Shown: positions 34,648 through 44,178, numbered from the stretch's first letter. The stretch is 64,000 nucleotides of DNA from Billgrantia aerodenitrificans (GCF_021404405.1 NZ_JABFTV010000001.1:1-64000); one strand, 5' to 3'. The notes: generated from the sequence alone by a model not told the origin. Numbers and translations are program-made.

Positions 34648-34896
34648 ATGGTTACCATTCGTCTGGCACGTGGTGGCGCCAAGAAGCGTCCCTTCTACCA
34701 CCTGACCGTGACCGATTCACGCAACTCCCGCGACGGCCGTTTCATCGAGCGTCTGGGCTTCTTCAACCCGATCGCTCGCGGTCAGGAAGAGCGCCTGCGC
34801 GTCGATCTGGACCGCGTTGCTCACTGGCAGGACCAGGGCGCACAGATGTCCGACCGCGTGGCCGAACTGGTCAAGGAAGCCCGCAAGCAGGCCTGA
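34648..34896 (+). CDS. rpsP: 30S ribosomal protein S16
   Basis: An 82-aa S16: [41 protein letters not shown] is the family signature. It binds 16S rRNA early in 30S assembly. First gene of rpsP-rimM-trmD-rplS. RBS CGAAGGA before the ATG. Confidence 0.97.
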   Translation: MVTIRLARGGAKKRPFYHLTVTDSRNSRDGRFIERLGFFNPIARGQEERLRVDLDRVAHWQDQGAQMSDRVAELVKEARKQA

Positions 34897-34918
34897 GCCT
34901 GTGCAGTTCGGTGATGTC

Positions 34919-35476
34919 ATGAGCGAGCAGGCCGCACGCAGCGAACGCGACGACCATGTAGTGCTGGGCAAGTTGACCAGCCCCTACGGCGTCAAGGGCT
35001 GGCTCAAGGTCTACTCCCATACCGGCCCGATGGACGGCATCCTCGAGTACTCCGAGTGGGTGCTGCGCCAGGGTGGCACCCTGAGTCGCCATCGTCTGCT
35101 GCAGGGGCGGCGTCACGGCAAGGGCCTGGTGGCCCTGCTGGAAGGCGTCGATTCGCGCGAGGCCGCCGAGCGCGTGTCAGGTGCCGAAATCCTGCTGCCC
35201 AAGACCGAGCTGCCACAGCTCGAAGGCGACGAATACTACTGGCACCAGCTCGAAGGGCTCACGGTCGTGACTCGCGAGGGTACGGTGCTGGGGCGTGTCG
35301 CTTATCTGTTCGAAACCGGCGCCAACGACGTGCTGGTGGTCAGGGGCAACCCGCAGGGGGAGCCGCCGGCCATCGACGATCGTGAGCGTCTGCTGCCCTT
35401 CCTGCCCGACGAGGTGATTGTCGAGGTGGATCTGGCGGGTGGCACCATGACCGTCGACTGGGACCCGGACTTTTGA
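34919..35476 (+). CDS. rimM: Ribosome maturation factor RimM
   Basis: A 185-aa protein with an N-terminal RimM domain ([22 protein letters not shown]) and a PRC-barrel C-terminal domain ([41 protein letters not shown]). It binds S19 and helps 30S maturation. 22 nt after rpsP. Confidence 0.94.
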   Translation: MSEQAARSERDDHVVLGKLTSPYGVKGWLKVYSHTGPMDGILEYSEWVLRQGGTLSRHRLLQGRRHGKGLVALLEGVDSREAAERVSGAEILLPKTELPQLEGDEYYWHQLEGLTVVTREGTVLGRVAYLFETGANDVLVVRGNPQGEPPAIDDRERLLPFLPDEVIVEVDLAGGTMTVDWDPDF

Positions 35477-35514
35477 GCCTCGAGACAGAGGCCGGGGCGA
35501 GCGCAGCACGGGAC

Positions 35515-36303
35515 ATGTGGGTCGGTGTGGTATCGCTGTTTCCCGAGATGTTCGAGGCCATCGCCCGGCACGGTGTCACCGGGAGAGCGGTCAGCCAGGG
35601 GCGAGTGGCGCTGGAGTTCTGGAACCCGCGCGACTACGCCAGCGACAGGCATCGCACCGTGGACGACCGGCCCTATGGCGGCGGCCCCGGCATGCTGATG
35701 AAGGTCGACACCTTGCGCGCGGCCATCCATGCCGCTCGTCAGCGGGCGAGCGAGGCCACCGGCCAGCGACCCAGGGTCATCTACCTGTCGCCCCAGGGGC
35801 GCAGGCTCGACCAGCAGGGTGCCCGCGAGCTGGCTTGCGGCCCACCGTTGGTGGTGGTGGCCGGGCGCTACGAAGGTATCGATGAGCGCATCGTGGAGAG
35901 CGACATCGATGAAGAGTGGTCGATCGGCGACTATGTGCTCAGCGGCGGTGAGCTGCCGGCCATGGTACTGATCGACGCCGCGGCAAGACTGGTGCCCGGT
36001 GTGCTGGGACATCAGGACTCCGCGGTCGAGGACTCCTTCAATGAGGGGCTGCTGGACTGCCCGCACTATACGCGCCCCGAAGAGATCGACGGGCGGCGGG
36101 TGCCGGAGGTGCTGCTCAGCGGCCATCATGGCGAGATCCGACGTTGGCGGCTCAAGCAGTCGCTGGGGCGGACCTGGCTGAGGCGCCCCGACCTGCTGGA
36201 AGGCAGGACGTTGAGCGCCGAGCAGCAGAAGCTGCTCGAGGAGTTTATCGAAGAATACGCCCTGTCAGGTGACAGGGCGGAGGTGCAGGACGCGAGGCGC
36301 TGA
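35515..36303 (+). CDS. trmD: tRNA (guanine-N1)-methyltransferase TrmD
   Basis: A 262-aa SPOUT methyltransferase that makes m1G37 in tRNA. Family start [27 protein letters not shown], and the trefoil knot [14 protein letters not shown] plus [15 protein letters not shown]. The ATG at 35515 matches the family start; a TTG at 35473 overlapping the rimM stop would add 14 residues and both ribosome sites are weak. Confidence 0.93.
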   Translation: MWVGVVSLFPEMFEAIARHGVTGRAVSQGRVALEFWNPRDYASDRHRTVDDRPYGGGPGMLMKVDTLRAAIHAARQRASEATGQRPRVIYLSPQGRRLDQQGARELACGPPLVVVAGRYEGIDERIVESDIDEEWSIGDYVLSGGELPAMVLIDAAARLVPGVLGHQDSAVEDSFNEGLLDCPHYTRPEEIDGRRVPEVLLSGHHGEIRRWRLKQSLGRTWLRRPDLLEGRTLSAEQQKLLEEFIEEYALSGDRAEVQDARR

Positions 36304-36383
36304 GCCCTGGGGGCCATGCATCGTGGACCTGCGTCACCCATCATCTCCCGCGCTCTCGAGCCAGGCTCGGGCGCCGGGATCAC

Positions 36384-36416
36384 GCGCCGCCGTTTATTTG
36401 CAAGGAGCGGCGGCGC
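36384..36416 (+). promoter_or_regulatory. Hairpin in the rplS leader
   Basis: A perfect 9-bp stem GCGCCGCCG / CGGCGGCGC with a 15-nt loop ends 22 nt before the rplS start, next to the ribosome site. It could influence rplS translation or processing of the operon mRNA (inference). Confidence 0.45.
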
Positions 36417-36437
36417 CGAATAGTGAGGAGTTTTGTC

Positions 36438-36794
36438 ATGAGCAGCAAGAACAAGGTGATCCAGGCGCTCGAAGCCGAGCAGATGAGCAAGCAGGTGCCG
36501 GATTTCGCCCCGGGTGACACCGTGATCGTGCAGGTCAAGGTCAAGGAAGGCAACCGTGAGCGTCTGCAGGCCTTCGAAGGCGTGGTGATCGGCAAGCGCA
36601 ACCGCGGCCTGAACTCCGCCTTCACCGTGCGCAAGATCTCCCACGGCGTGGGCGTCGAGCGTACCTTCCAGACCTACAGCCCGCTGGTCGACTCCGTCGA
36701 GGTCAAGCGTCGCGGCGACGTGCGCCAGGCCAAGCTGTACTACCTGCGTGAGCGCAGCGGCAAGTCTGCCCGTATCAAGGAAAAGCTGTCGTAA
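36438..36794 (+). CDS. rplS: 50S ribosomal protein L19
   Basis: A 118-aa L19. [37 protein letters not shown], and [29 protein letters not shown] are the conserved blocks. It lies at the 30S/50S interface. The ATG at 36438 follows GAGGAG; a GTG at 36423 overlaps that site and is not used. Confidence 0.96.
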   Translation: MSSKNKVIQALEAEQMSKQVPDFAPGDTVIVQVKVKEGNRERLQAFEGVVIGKRNRGLNSAFTVRKISHGVGVERTFQTYSPLVDSVEVKRRGDVRQAKLYYLRERSGKSARIKEKLS

Positions 36795-36851
36795 CGAAAG
36801 CGTGCGCGGGTCGTGCCCGAGTCCGGCCCGCTCGTGGTTTCGTTATGCCGC

Positions 36852-36884
36852 AAGCCCCGCCACCGCTCACGCGGGGCGGGGCTT
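36852..36884 (+). terminator. Terminator of the rpsP-rplS operon
   Basis: AAGCCCCGC pairs with GCGGGGCTT around an inner loop and is followed by CGTCGTTT, ~60 nt after rplS. Confidence 0.75.
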
Positions 36885-36894
36885 CGTCGTTTCA

Positions 36895-36951
36895 GGCCAT
36901 GCCTGCGCATGGGTTCCAGGCCTGCGTATGGTTTCCAGATCTGTGTATGGA
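36895..36951. repeat. Three short direct repeats upstream of xerD
   Basis: A ~19-bp unit, (G)CCTGCGCATGGGTTCCA, recurs as GCCTGCGTATGGTTTCCA and as ATCTGTGTATGGA, ending 10 nt before the xerD start. Three copies with decreasing similarity. Confidence 0.6.
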
Positions 36952-36960
36952 GAATAGGGC

Positions 36961-37863
36961 ATGCCCCATGACGCCCGATCCCTGACCCTGATCGAGACCT
37001 TCATCGACGCTCTGTGGCTCGAGCGCGGGGCGAGCGAGCACACGCTCTCGGCCTATCGACGCGATCTCGAGGCCTGGGCGGGATGCTTGGACGAGGCGGG
37101 CGGCGACCTGCTGGCACCGGACCAGACGCTGTTGCCCGCCTGGCTCGACGAGCGGCGCAGCGCCGGCTACCAGCTGCGCAGCAATGCCCGGTTGCTCTCC
37201 AGTCTGCGCGGCTTCTATCGCTGGGCGCTGGCCGAGGGTCGCATCGAGCGCGACCCGCTGGCCGAAGTGCGCCTGCCGCGGGTACGGCCCAATCTGCCGG
37301 ACACCCTCGACGAGGACGAGGTGGAGCGCTTGCTGGCGGCGCCGGATCTCGGTACCGATCTTGGTCTGCGCGACCGCGCCATGCTCGAGGTGCTGTATGG
37401 CTGCGGCCTTCGAGTGTCGGAGCTGGTGGGGCTCAGCGTGGATGCCGTCAACCTGCGTCAGGGCGTGGTGCGGGTGCGCGGCAAGGGCGACAAGGATCGG
37501 CTGGTCCCGCTGGGGGAGGAGGCCGTACACTGGCTGACACGCTACATGCGCAGTGCCCGTGGGGCGCTGATGAACGACGCGACACGCCCCGCGCTTTTTC
37601 CCGGACGTGGCGACAACTGCATGACACGCCAGACCTTCTGGCACCGGATCAAGGCCCATGCGCGCACGGCGGGAATCACGCGACCGCTGTCGCCGCATAC
37701 GCTGCGACACGCGTTCGCCACGCATCTATTGAATCATGGAGCCAATCTGCGTGTCGTACAGCTGCTGCTCGGTCACAGCGATCTGTCGACCACGCAGATC
37801 TACACCCACGTTGCGCAGGCGCGACTCGAAGCCCTGCACGCCGACCATCATCCTCGAGGCTGA
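36961..37863 (+). CDS. xerD: Site-specific tyrosine recombinase XerD
   Basis: A 300-aa recombinase with an N-terminal SAM-like core-binding domain (FIDALWLERGASEHTLSAYRRDL) and the catalytic set: Arg in YGCGLRVSEL, Lys in GKGDKDRLVP, SPHTLRHAFATHLL (HxxR), GHSDLSTTQ, and Tyr in IYTHVA. With XerC it resolves chromosome dimers at dif. Its neighbours (dsbC, hom, thrC, recJ) match the pseudomonad order. Not part of a mobile element. Confidence 0.96.
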   Translation: MPHDARSLTLIETFIDALWLERGASEHTLSAYRRDLEAWAGCLDEAGGDLLAPDQTLLPAWLDERRSAGYQLRSNARLLSSLRGFYRWALAEGRIERDPLAEVRLPRVRPNLPDTLDEDEVERLLAAPDLGTDLGLRDRAMLEVLYGCGLRVSELVGLSVDAVNLRQGVVRVRGKGDKDRLVPLGEEAVHWLTRYMRSARGALMNDATRPALFPGRGDNCMTRQTFWHRIKAHARTAGITRPLSPHTLRHAFATHLLNHGANLRVVQLLLGHSDLSTTQIYTHVAQARLEALHADHHPRG

Positions 37864-37866
37864 ATC

Positions 37867-38622
37867 ATGATCGCGTTAACCCATCGTCTAGCCGGCTCCC
37901 TGTTCGCCCTGGCCGTTCCTCTGGCGTCGCTGCTGCTGCCTGCCGCTGCCTGGGCCGGTGCCGCCGAGCGACTGGCCGAACGGCTGGAAGTCAACGGCCA
38001 GCCCATGCCGGTTGCCAGCGTGCACGAGACCCCGGTGCCGGGCTTCTATCTGGTGCGCCTGGAGACCGGCGAAGCCTTCTACAGCGACGCCGAAGGCAAA
38101 TACTTCCTGGTCGGCGATCTCTACGAGAACGGCCAGGGTGGGCTGACCAATCTCACCGAGCAGTCACGCAACGTCGAGCGGACCGAGCAGCTTGCCAACG
38201 TGCCGGAGAGCGAGCGCGTCGTGTTCCGCGGCACGGCGGAAAAGCAGGCCGAGATCTTCGTCTTCACCGATACCACCTGCCCCTACTGCCGCCAGTTCCA
38301 CGAAGAGGTGCCGACACTCAACGAGATGGGCATCGAGGTGCATTATCTGGCCTTTCCACGTGCCGGCATGAACTCCCAGGGCGCGCGGATTCTCGAGCAG
38401 ATCTGGTGCGACGGCAACCCGACCGAGGCGATGAACGCGAGCAAGCGACAGGAAACGCTGTCGGGCGGCACCGACTGCGACAATCCGGTCGAGGCACAGT
38501 ATCATCTGGGCATGACCGTGGGCGTGCAGGGAACACCGGCCATCGTGCTGCCCGATGGGCGGCTGGTGCCGGGCTACGTGCCCGCCGAGCGCCTGGCCGA
38601 CATGCTCGGCCTGGCGGAATGA
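37867..38622 (+). CDS. dsbC: Thiol:disulfide interchange protein DsbC
   Basis: A 251-aa periplasmic disulfide isomerase: signal peptide (~1-31, ending AWA), N-terminal dimerisation domain, and a thioredoxin fold with the CPYC active site in FVFTDTTCPYCRQFHEE plus the cis-Pro GVQGTPAIV. Two further Cys (WCDG and TDCDN) may form the structural disulfide. 3 bp downstream of xerD, as in E. coli. Confidence 0.94.
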   Translation: MIALTHRLAGSLFALAVPLASLLLPAAAWAGAAERLAERLEVNGQPMPVASVHETPVPGFYLVRLETGEAFYSDAEGKYFLVGDLYENGQGGLTNLTEQSRNVERTEQLANVPESERVVFRGTAEKQAEIFVFTDTTCPYCRQFHEEVPTLNEMGIEVHYLAFPRAGMNSQGARILEQIWCDGNPTEAMNASKRQETLSGGTDCDNPVEAQYHLGMTVGVQGTPAIVLPDGRLVPGYVPAERLADMLGLAE

Positions 38623-38685
38623 GGGCAGACCAAGAGCTGCCGATTAGGTAAACGCTGGACATTGACACCACATGGGAGCAGGACA

Positions 38686-40002
38686 TTGAAACCGGTGAGA
38701 GTGGGAATCTGTGGTTTGGGTACCGTCGGTGGCGGCACCTTCAACGTGCTGACGCGCAACGCCGACGAGATTGCGCGGCGTGCCGGCCGCCCGATCATCA
38801 TCGAGCAGGTGGCGCTTCGCAGCACCAACCCTGAGTGCGACCTCACCGGGATCAAGACCACCAATGACGTCTTCGAGGTGGCCCGTAACCCGGACATCGA
38901 CGTGCTGGTCGAGGTGCTGGGTGGCTACGACGTTCCCCGCGAGCTGGTGCTCACCGCCATCGCCAACGGCAAGCACGTGGTCACCGCCAACAAGGCGCTG
39001 ATCGCGGTACACGGCAACGAGATCTTCCAGGCCGCCCACGAGCAGGGCGTGATCGTCGCCTTCGAGGCCGCGGTGGCCGGTGGCATTCCGGTGATCAAGT
39101 CGCTGCGTGAGGGCCTGGGCGCCAACCGTATCGAATGGGTGGCGGGCATCATCAACGGCACCGGCAACTACATCCTGACCCATATGCGCAGCGAAGGGCG
39201 CGCCTTCGAGGACGTGCTGGCCGAGGCCCAGGCGCTGGGTTATGCCGAGGCCGACCCCACCTTCGACGTCGAAGGCATCGATGCCGCCCATAAGCTTACC
39301 ATCCTGGCCTCCATCGCCTATGGCGTACCGCTGCAGTTCGAGAAGGTCTACACCGAGGGAATTTCCCGGGTCACCGCCGACGACGTCGAGCAGGCCGACA
39401 ACCTGGGCTATACCATCAAGCACCTGGGTATCTCCAAGCGCACCGAGCATGGACTCGAACTGCGCGTGCATCCGACCCTGATCCCCAAGGAGCGGCTGCT
39501 GGCCAATGTGCACGGAGTCAAGAACGCCATCGCCATCATGGGCGACGCCGTGGGGCCGACCCTCTACTACGGCGCCGGCGCGGGCTCCGAACCCACCGCC
39601 TCGGCGGTGGTGGCCGACCTGCTCGACGTGGCCCGCGATATCACCACCGATCACCACTACCGCGTGCCCTACCTGGCCTTCAGCGGTATCGGCGAGGACG
39701 ATGGCGGTCTACCGATCCTGTCCATCGAGGACATCGTCACTGCCTACTATCTGCGCCTGCTGGCGGTGGACCGCCCGGGCGTGCTGGCGCGGGTGGCTAC
39801 CATCCTCTCCGAGCAGGGCATCTCCATCGAGGCGCTGGTGCAGAAGGAGGCCACCGAGGGCGAACTGGTGCCGATCATCCTGCTGACTCACAGCTGCCGC
39901 GAGAAGCACATGAACGAGGCGATCCGTCAGATCGAGTCGATGGCCGACATCGCCGGACCGGTCACGCGGATCCGCGTCGAGTCGCTGGACGAGCAGGAGT
40001 AA
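38686..40002 (+). CDS. hom: Homoserine dehydrogenase
   Basis: A 438-aa enzyme that reduces aspartate semialdehyde to homoserine. NAD(P) motif GICGLGTVGGGT, catalytic Lys region ANKAL, YAEADPTFDVEG, and a C-terminal ACT domain (LLAVDRPGVLARVATILSEQGIS) for threonine feedback. Start TTG at 38686 gives MKPVRVGICGLG and follows GGGAGCAGGA; a TTG at 38662 is also in frame but poorer. 4 bp before thrC. Confidence 0.95.
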   Translation: MKPVRVGICGLGTVGGGTFNVLTRNADEIARRAGRPIIIEQVALRSTNPECDLTGIKTTNDVFEVARNPDIDVLVEVLGGYDVPRELVLTAIANGKHVVTANKALIAVHGNEIFQAAHEQGVIVAFEAAVAGGIPVIKSLREGLGANRIEWVAGIINGTGNYILTHMRSEGRAFEDVLAEAQALGYAEADPTFDVEGIDAAHKLTILASIAYGVPLQFEKVYTEGISRVTADDVEQADNLGYTIKHLGISKRTEHGLELRVHPTLIPKERLLANVHGVKNAIAIMGDAVGPTLYYGAGAGSEPTASAVVADLLDVARDITTDHHYRVPYLAFSGIGEDDGGLPILSIEDIVTAYYLRLLAVDRPGVLARVATILSEQGISIEALVQKEATEGELVPIILLTHSCREKHMNEAIRQIESMADIAGPVTRIRVESLDEQE

Positions 40003-40006
40003 GGGC

Positions 40007-41395
40007 ATGCGCTACATCAGTACCCGCGGGCAGGCGCCTGCGCTCTCTTTCGAAGAGGTCGTGCTGACCGGCATGGCCAGCGACGGCGGCCTCTACGTGC
40101 CGGAGACCATTCCGCAGCTCTCCCGTGAAGAGCTCGCTGGCATGGCCGGGCTCTCCTATGCCGAGATCGCCTTTCGCGTGATGCAGCCATTCGTCAACGG
40201 CGAGATCGACGACGAGACCTTCCGCGGCATCGTGCGTGACGCCTACGCCACCTTCAGTCACGACGCCGTGGTGCCGCTCAACCAGCTCGACGCCAACCAC
40301 TTCCTGCTGGAGCTGTTCCACGGCCCCACGCTGGCGTTCAAGGACGTCGCCCTGCAGCTGCTGGGGCGTATCCTCGATCACTTCCTGGCCAAGCGCGGCG
40401 AGCGCGCGGTGATCATGGGCGCCACCTCCGGCGATACCGGCTCGGCGGCCATCGAAGGCTGTCGCCACTGCGACAACCTCGACATCTTCATCCTGCACCC
40501 GCACAACCGGGTCTCCGAGGTGCAGCGTCGCCAGATGACTTCGGTGCTGGCCGACAATGTCTTCAACATCGCCATCGAGGGCAACTTCGACGACGCCCAG
40601 GCGATGGTCAAGGCGAGCTTCGCCGACCAGGGCTTCCTCGACGGCACCCGCCTGGTAGCGGTGAACTCGATCAACTGGGCGCGCATCATGGCCCAGATCG
40701 TCTACTACGTGGCCGCCGGCGTGGCGCTGGGTGCGCCGCACCGTCAGGTCAGCTTCTGCGTGCCCTCGGCCAACTTCGGCAACGTCTTCGCCGGCTACAT
40801 GGCCTACCGTATGGGGCTGCCGGTCCAGCAGTTCATCATCGCCACCAATGCCAACGACATCCTGCATCGCACCATTGCCGCCAACGACTTCTCCAAGCAG
40901 GAGCTCAAGGCGACCCTGGCGCCCTCCATGGACATCGTGGTGTCGTCCAACTTCGAGCGCCTGCTGTTCGAGGCCTACGAGCGCGACGGTGCCGCCGTGG
41001 CCGCACTGCTCGAGCGCTTCCAGTCCGAGCCGACTGCGCTGGCGGATGCGCCACTGGAGCGGCTGCGGGCGTTGTTCGCCAGCCATAGCGTCGACGATGC
41101 CACCATCCTCGAGGTGATCCGCGAGGCGCACCACCGTACCAAGGAGGTGCTCGACCCGCACACCGCTACCGGTTACCGTGCCGCCGAGCGGGCTCGGGCC
41201 GACGCCGAGACGCCGATGATCACCCTGGCCACGGCCCACCCGGCCAAGTTTGCCGAGGCGGTGGTCAAGGCGGGCTTCCCCGGTGTGCCGCTGCCGCCGC
41301 ACATGGACGATCTGCTGGAGCGCGAGGAACGTTACACCGTGCTGCCGGCGGAGCTGGCGAAGGTGCAGGCGTTCGTGGCCGAGAACCGGAGGTAA
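40007..41395 (+). CDS. thrC: Threonine synthase
   Basis: A 462-aa PLP enzyme that converts phosphohomoserine to threonine. It has MRYISTRG, the PLP Lys in HGPTLAFKDVALQ, MGATSGDTGSAAIEG, and SVSEVQRRQM-like HNRVSEVQRRQMTS, plus CVPSANFGNVFAGYMA. With hom it forms the threonine branch. Confidence 0.96.
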   Translation: MRYISTRGQAPALSFEEVVLTGMASDGGLYVPETIPQLSREELAGMAGLSYAEIAFRVMQPFVNGEIDDETFRGIVRDAYATFSHDAVVPLNQLDANHFLLELFHGPTLAFKDVALQLLGRILDHFLAKRGERAVIMGATSGDTGSAAIEGCRHCDNLDIFILHPHNRVSEVQRRQMTSVLADNVFNIAIEGNFDDAQAMVKASFADQGFLDGTRLVAVNSINWARIMAQIVYYVAAGVALGAPHRQVSFCVPSANFGNVFAGYMAYRMGLPVQQFIIATNANDILHRTIAANDFSKQELKATLAPSMDIVVSSNFERLLFEAYERDGAAVAALLERFQSEPTALADAPLERLRALFASHSVDDATILEVIREAHHRTKEVLDPHTATGYRAAERARADAETPMITLATAHPAKFAEAVVKAGFPGVPLPPHMDDLLEREERYTVLPAELAKVQAFVAENRR

Positions 41396-41439
41396 GCACC
41401 TTCGTTGACCGTCGCTGGCTGGCTCGGAGCTATGCCGGC

Positions 41440-41524
41440 GACAGGTCTTCGAGGAGGCGCTGTGAACCCATCCCTGGGCGCTATATTTGCCATCCATGGC
41501 AAATAACCTCCTCTACGACCTGTC
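41440..41524 (+). repeat. Palindromic dispersed repeat, copy 1
   Basis: An 85-bp element with inverted ends: GACAGGT cttc GAGGAGG at the left (41440-41457) and CCTCCTC tacg ACCTGTC at the right (41507-41524). Inside are CCCATCCCTGGG within GCGC arms and TTTGCCATCCATGGCAAA (41486-41503). The same core recurs in inverted orientation at 52527-52610. It resembles an ERIC- or MITE-like intergenic repeat in design. Confidence 0.85.
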
Positions 41525-41531
41525 ACCTGCG

Positions 41532-41645
41532 CTCCTCGCTTCGAGGCAGCCCGAGCGGTGGTCAGTGTCGGCGAAGATAGACCCGGCTCTCCTCGCATCG
41601 AGGCAGCCCGAGCGGTGGTCAGTGTCGGCGAAGATAGGCCCGGCG
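41532..41645. repeat. 57-bp tandem duplication upstream of recJ
   Basis: Two adjacent 57-bp units (41532-41588 and 41589-41645) differ at only about three positions. The shared part is CTCCTCGC, CGAGGCAGCCCGAGCGGTGG, and TCAGTGTCGGCGAAGATAG. 57 is a multiple of three, so a minus-strand frame stays open across it, but there is no further sign of a gene. Function unknown. Confidence 0.85.
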
Positions 41646-41681
41646 CCACTCGATGCCCATTAGCCGGCCGCAAAACCCGTC

Positions 41682-43517
41682 ATGCAACAGGAGCCACGCT
41701 TGGACGCGACCGCGCCGCCCAATCTGCACGCCCGACTCAAGCCGCGGCTGTTGCTGCGCCCACGCAACGAGGCTCTCTACGCCCGCGCGCTCAGCGAGGG
41801 GCTGACCGAGCTGCAGGCCCGGGTGCTGGCCGGTCGCCTGACTGACTACGAGGGTGAGTTGGCACCGCTGACTCAGCCCAGCCTGCGCTATCTCGAACAT
41901 CCGGAGCGCCTGGCCGACGGTCGTCGCGCCGCCGAGCGCATCGCTACCGCCGTGGCCGAAGGCGAGCACATCGGCATCCTCACCGACTACGACGTCGACG
42001 GCATCACCTCCCACGTGGTCATTCGGCGTACCCTGGTGGAACTCTTCGGCGTGCCGGAGTCACGCCTGCACAGTCTGATCGGCCATCGTATCCACGACGG
42101 CTACGGCATCAGCCTGCCGCTGGTGGAGCGCACGCTCGGGCTCTCGCCGCGGCCGACGCTGGTGATCACCGCCGACTGCGGCAGCTCCGACGAGCCGCGC
42201 ATCGCCCGGCTCAAGGCGGAAGGCATCGACGTGGTGGTGAGCGACCATCACGCCCTGCCGGTGGAAGGGCCGCCGCCCTCGGCTCATGCCGTGGTCAACC
42301 CGACCCGCGACGACTGCCAGTACCCCGACCGCACCATTGCCGGCTGCATGGTGGCCTGGCTGGTGATGTCGCTGACGCGCAGCGTGCTGGTGGAGTGGGG
42401 CGTGATCCCCGAGGCCACGCCCAAACTCTCCGCCTGGCTCTCCTACGTGGCGCTGGGCACCGTGGCCGACTGCGTGTCGCTGGGCGCGAGCCCGGCCAAT
42501 CGCGCCGTGGTCAGCCATGGCCTGACGCTGATCAACCGCATGGAGGCCGCCTGCTGGCGTGCCATGGCCGCCCGCCTGGGCGAGGACAGCGTGCCGTTCT
42601 CCGCCGAGACGCTGGCCTTCCAGATGGGGCCGCGCATCAATGCCCGCTCACGTCTCGACGATCCCTACGCGGCGCTGCACTTCATGCTGGCAGGAGACGA
42701 TGCCACGGCGATACGCCACCTGCAGACGCTGGACGACGACAATCAGTCGCGCAAGACGATCGAGGCGGAAATGGTCGAAGAGGCCCGCGCCCTGGCCCTG
42801 CCTCAGCTCGAGGCCGACCGGCCGGCGCTGATCGTCCACCTCGAAAGCGGCCATCCCGGGGTGCAGGGCATCGTCGCCTCGCGCCTGGTGCAGGCCTTCG
42901 GCCGGCCGGCGCTGGTGCTCACGCCGGCGGCGGCGCCTGGCATGCTCACCGGCTCGGGGCGCTCCATCGAGGCGCTGCACCTGCGCAATGCGCTGCAGCG
43001 CGCCCATGAACTGGCCCCCGAGGCGCTGCCGCGCTTCGGCGGGCATCGCGGCGCGGCCGGGGTCGGCGTGCCGGTGGAGCAGTTGGAAACGTTCCGCTTG
43101 GCCCTGCTGCAAGCCGTGAGCGAGCAGTTGGGAGAGGCCGAGCTGTTCCCTCATGTACTCACCGACGGGGCACTTGCCCCCGACCAGCTGCGACTGACCA
43201 CCCTGCTCGAACTCGAGGCGCTGGGTCCCTACGGGCGCGAATTCGATGCGCCGCTGTTCGAAGGCGAGTTCCTGATCGAGTCGATACGCGCCGTGGGCGC
43301 CGAGGGCAACCACCTCTCGATGCACCTCTCATCGGGCGCGACGAGCCTCAAGGCGATCTGGTTTCGCGCCCTCACGCCGGGAGAACTGCCCGCCTTCGGC
43401 CTGGGCGATTGGTTGCGCTGCGCCTATCGGCTCAATCGCAATCGCTGGCGGGGCCAGGAGTCGCTGCAGCTGATGATCGAGTATGCCGAGCCGCTCCACC
43501 ATCCCAAGGAATCGTGA
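41682..43517 (+). CDS. recJ: Single-stranded-DNA exonuclease RecJ (DHH family)
   Basis: A 611-aa DHH-family phosphoesterase. DYDVDGIT (motif I, D-A-D-G in most RecJ), ADCGSSDEP, SDHHALP (DHH) and MGPRINARSRLDD, then the DHHA1 GRSIEALHLRNAL and PRFGGHRGAAGVGV. It lies between thrC and prfB as in pseudomonads, supporting RecJ, which degrades 5' single strands in recombination and repair. ATG at 41682; a TTG at 41700 has the only good site (AGGAG, 6-7 nt) and may be the real start, giving 605 aa. Confidence 0.88.
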   Translation: MQQEPRLDATAPPNLHARLKPRLLLRPRNEALYARALSEGLTELQARVLAGRLTDYEGELAPLTQPSLRYLEHPERLADGRRAAERIATAVAEGEHIGILTDYDVDGITSHVVIRRTLVELFGVPESRLHSLIGHRIHDGYGISLPLVERTLGLSPRPTLVITADCGSSDEPRIARLKAEGIDVVVSDHHALPVEGPPPSAHAVVNPTRDDCQYPDRTIAGCMVAWLVMSLTRSVLVEWGVIPEATPKLSAWLSYVALGTVADCVSLGASPANRAVVSHGLTLINRMEAACWRAMAARLGEDSVPFSAETLAFQMGPRINARSRLDDPYAALHFMLAGDDATAIRHLQTLDDDNQSRKTIEAEMVEEARALALPQLEADRPALIVHLESGHPGVQGIVASRLVQAFGRPALVLTPAAAPGMLTGSGRSIEALHLRNALQRAHELAPEALPRFGGHRGAAGVGVPVEQLETFRLALLQAVSEQLGEAELFPHVLTDGALAPDQLRLTTLLELEALGPYGREFDAPLFEGEFLIESIRAVGAEGNHLSMHLSSGATSLKAIWFRALTPGELPAFGLGDWLRCAYRLNRNRWRGQESLQLMIEYAEPLHHPKES

Positions 43518-44135
43518 ATGGATCCGCAAGATCTTCCCACCGATCCCCATCGCCCCTACGAGGACGTGATGGCGATGCTGGTGGGCACGCTGTTCGTCGC
43601 CCTCGGCGTCAGCTTCTATACCCAGGCGCTGCTGCTCACCGGCAGTACCGCCGGCATGGCCTTCTTGATGCAGTACGCCACCGGCTGGCGCTTCGGGGTG
43701 TGGTTCTTCCTCATCAACCTACCGTTCTACTACTTGGCGGTGAAGCGCATGGGTTGGTCGTTCACCCTGCGCACCTTCGTCGCCATCGCCCTGGTGTCGC
43801 TGTTCTCCGAGCTCACCGGCAAGTGGGTCGTTTTCGACAGCCTCGATCCACTCTACGCCTCGCTGATGGGCGGCAGCCTGATCGGCATCGGCATGCTGGT
43901 GCTGTTCCGCCACCGCACCAGCCTCGGTGGCATCAACATCCTGGCGCTCTATCTCCAGGCCCGCTACGGCCTGCGCGCCGGCTACGTGCAGCTCGGCATC
44001 GACGGGCTGATCATGCTCGCCGCCTTCCTGGTGCTGCCGGCCGACAGGGTAGCGCTCTCGGTGCTCGGTGCGGTGGCGCTGAACCTGATCATTGCCCTGA
44101 ATCACAAGCCCGGTCGCTATATGGGCGTGAGCTAA
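43518..44135 (+). CDS. YitT-family membrane protein
   Basis: A 205-aa integral membrane protein with about five helices (LVGTLFVALGVSFYTQALLLTGSTAGMAFLM, FGVWFFLINLPFYY, and GGSLIGIGMLVLFRHRTSLGG). The cytosolic DUF2179 domain that follows in many YitT proteins is absent. Its function is unknown; a transport role is guessed. The ATG directly follows the recJ stop, so it is probably cotranscribed. Confidence 0.82.
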   Translation: MDPQDLPTDPHRPYEDVMAMLVGTLFVALGVSFYTQALLLTGSTAGMAFLMQYATGWRFGVWFFLINLPFYYLAVKRMGWSFTLRTFVAIALVSLFSELTGKWVVFDSLDPLYASLMGGSLIGIGMLVLFRHRTSLGGINILALYLQARYGLRAGYVQLGIDGLIMLAAFLVLPADRVALSVLGAVALNLIIALNHKPGRYMGVS

Positions 44136-44178
44136 AAAGAGGCTTCGCTCGCCGATTTTTCGGTGGGTATCGCTCTTG

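Noticed and set aside
32707..34701. A 664-codon minus-strand frame antisense to ffh
   Set aside because: Its sequence is His/Leu/Arg-rich in the manner of a shadow of the conserved ffh frame, with no domain or ribosome site.
36961..37863. Tyrosine recombinase as a mobile-element integrase
   Set aside because: Sequence and neighbours (dsbC, hom, thrC, recJ) identify chromosomal XerD; no attachment repeats or cargo seen.
37014..38651. A 545-codon plus-strand frame across xerD and dsbC
   Set aside because: Arg/Ala/Gly-rich shadow translation of two well-supported genes.
39962..41497. A 511-codon minus-strand frame antisense to thrC
   Set aside because: Typical low-complexity antisense frame; thrC is unambiguous.
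41332..41673. A minus-strand frame encoding a repeated 19-residue peptide over the 57-bp duplication
   Set aside because: The repeat unit is a multiple of three so the frame is open by chance; no ribosome site and it overlaps the dispersed repeat and thrC end.
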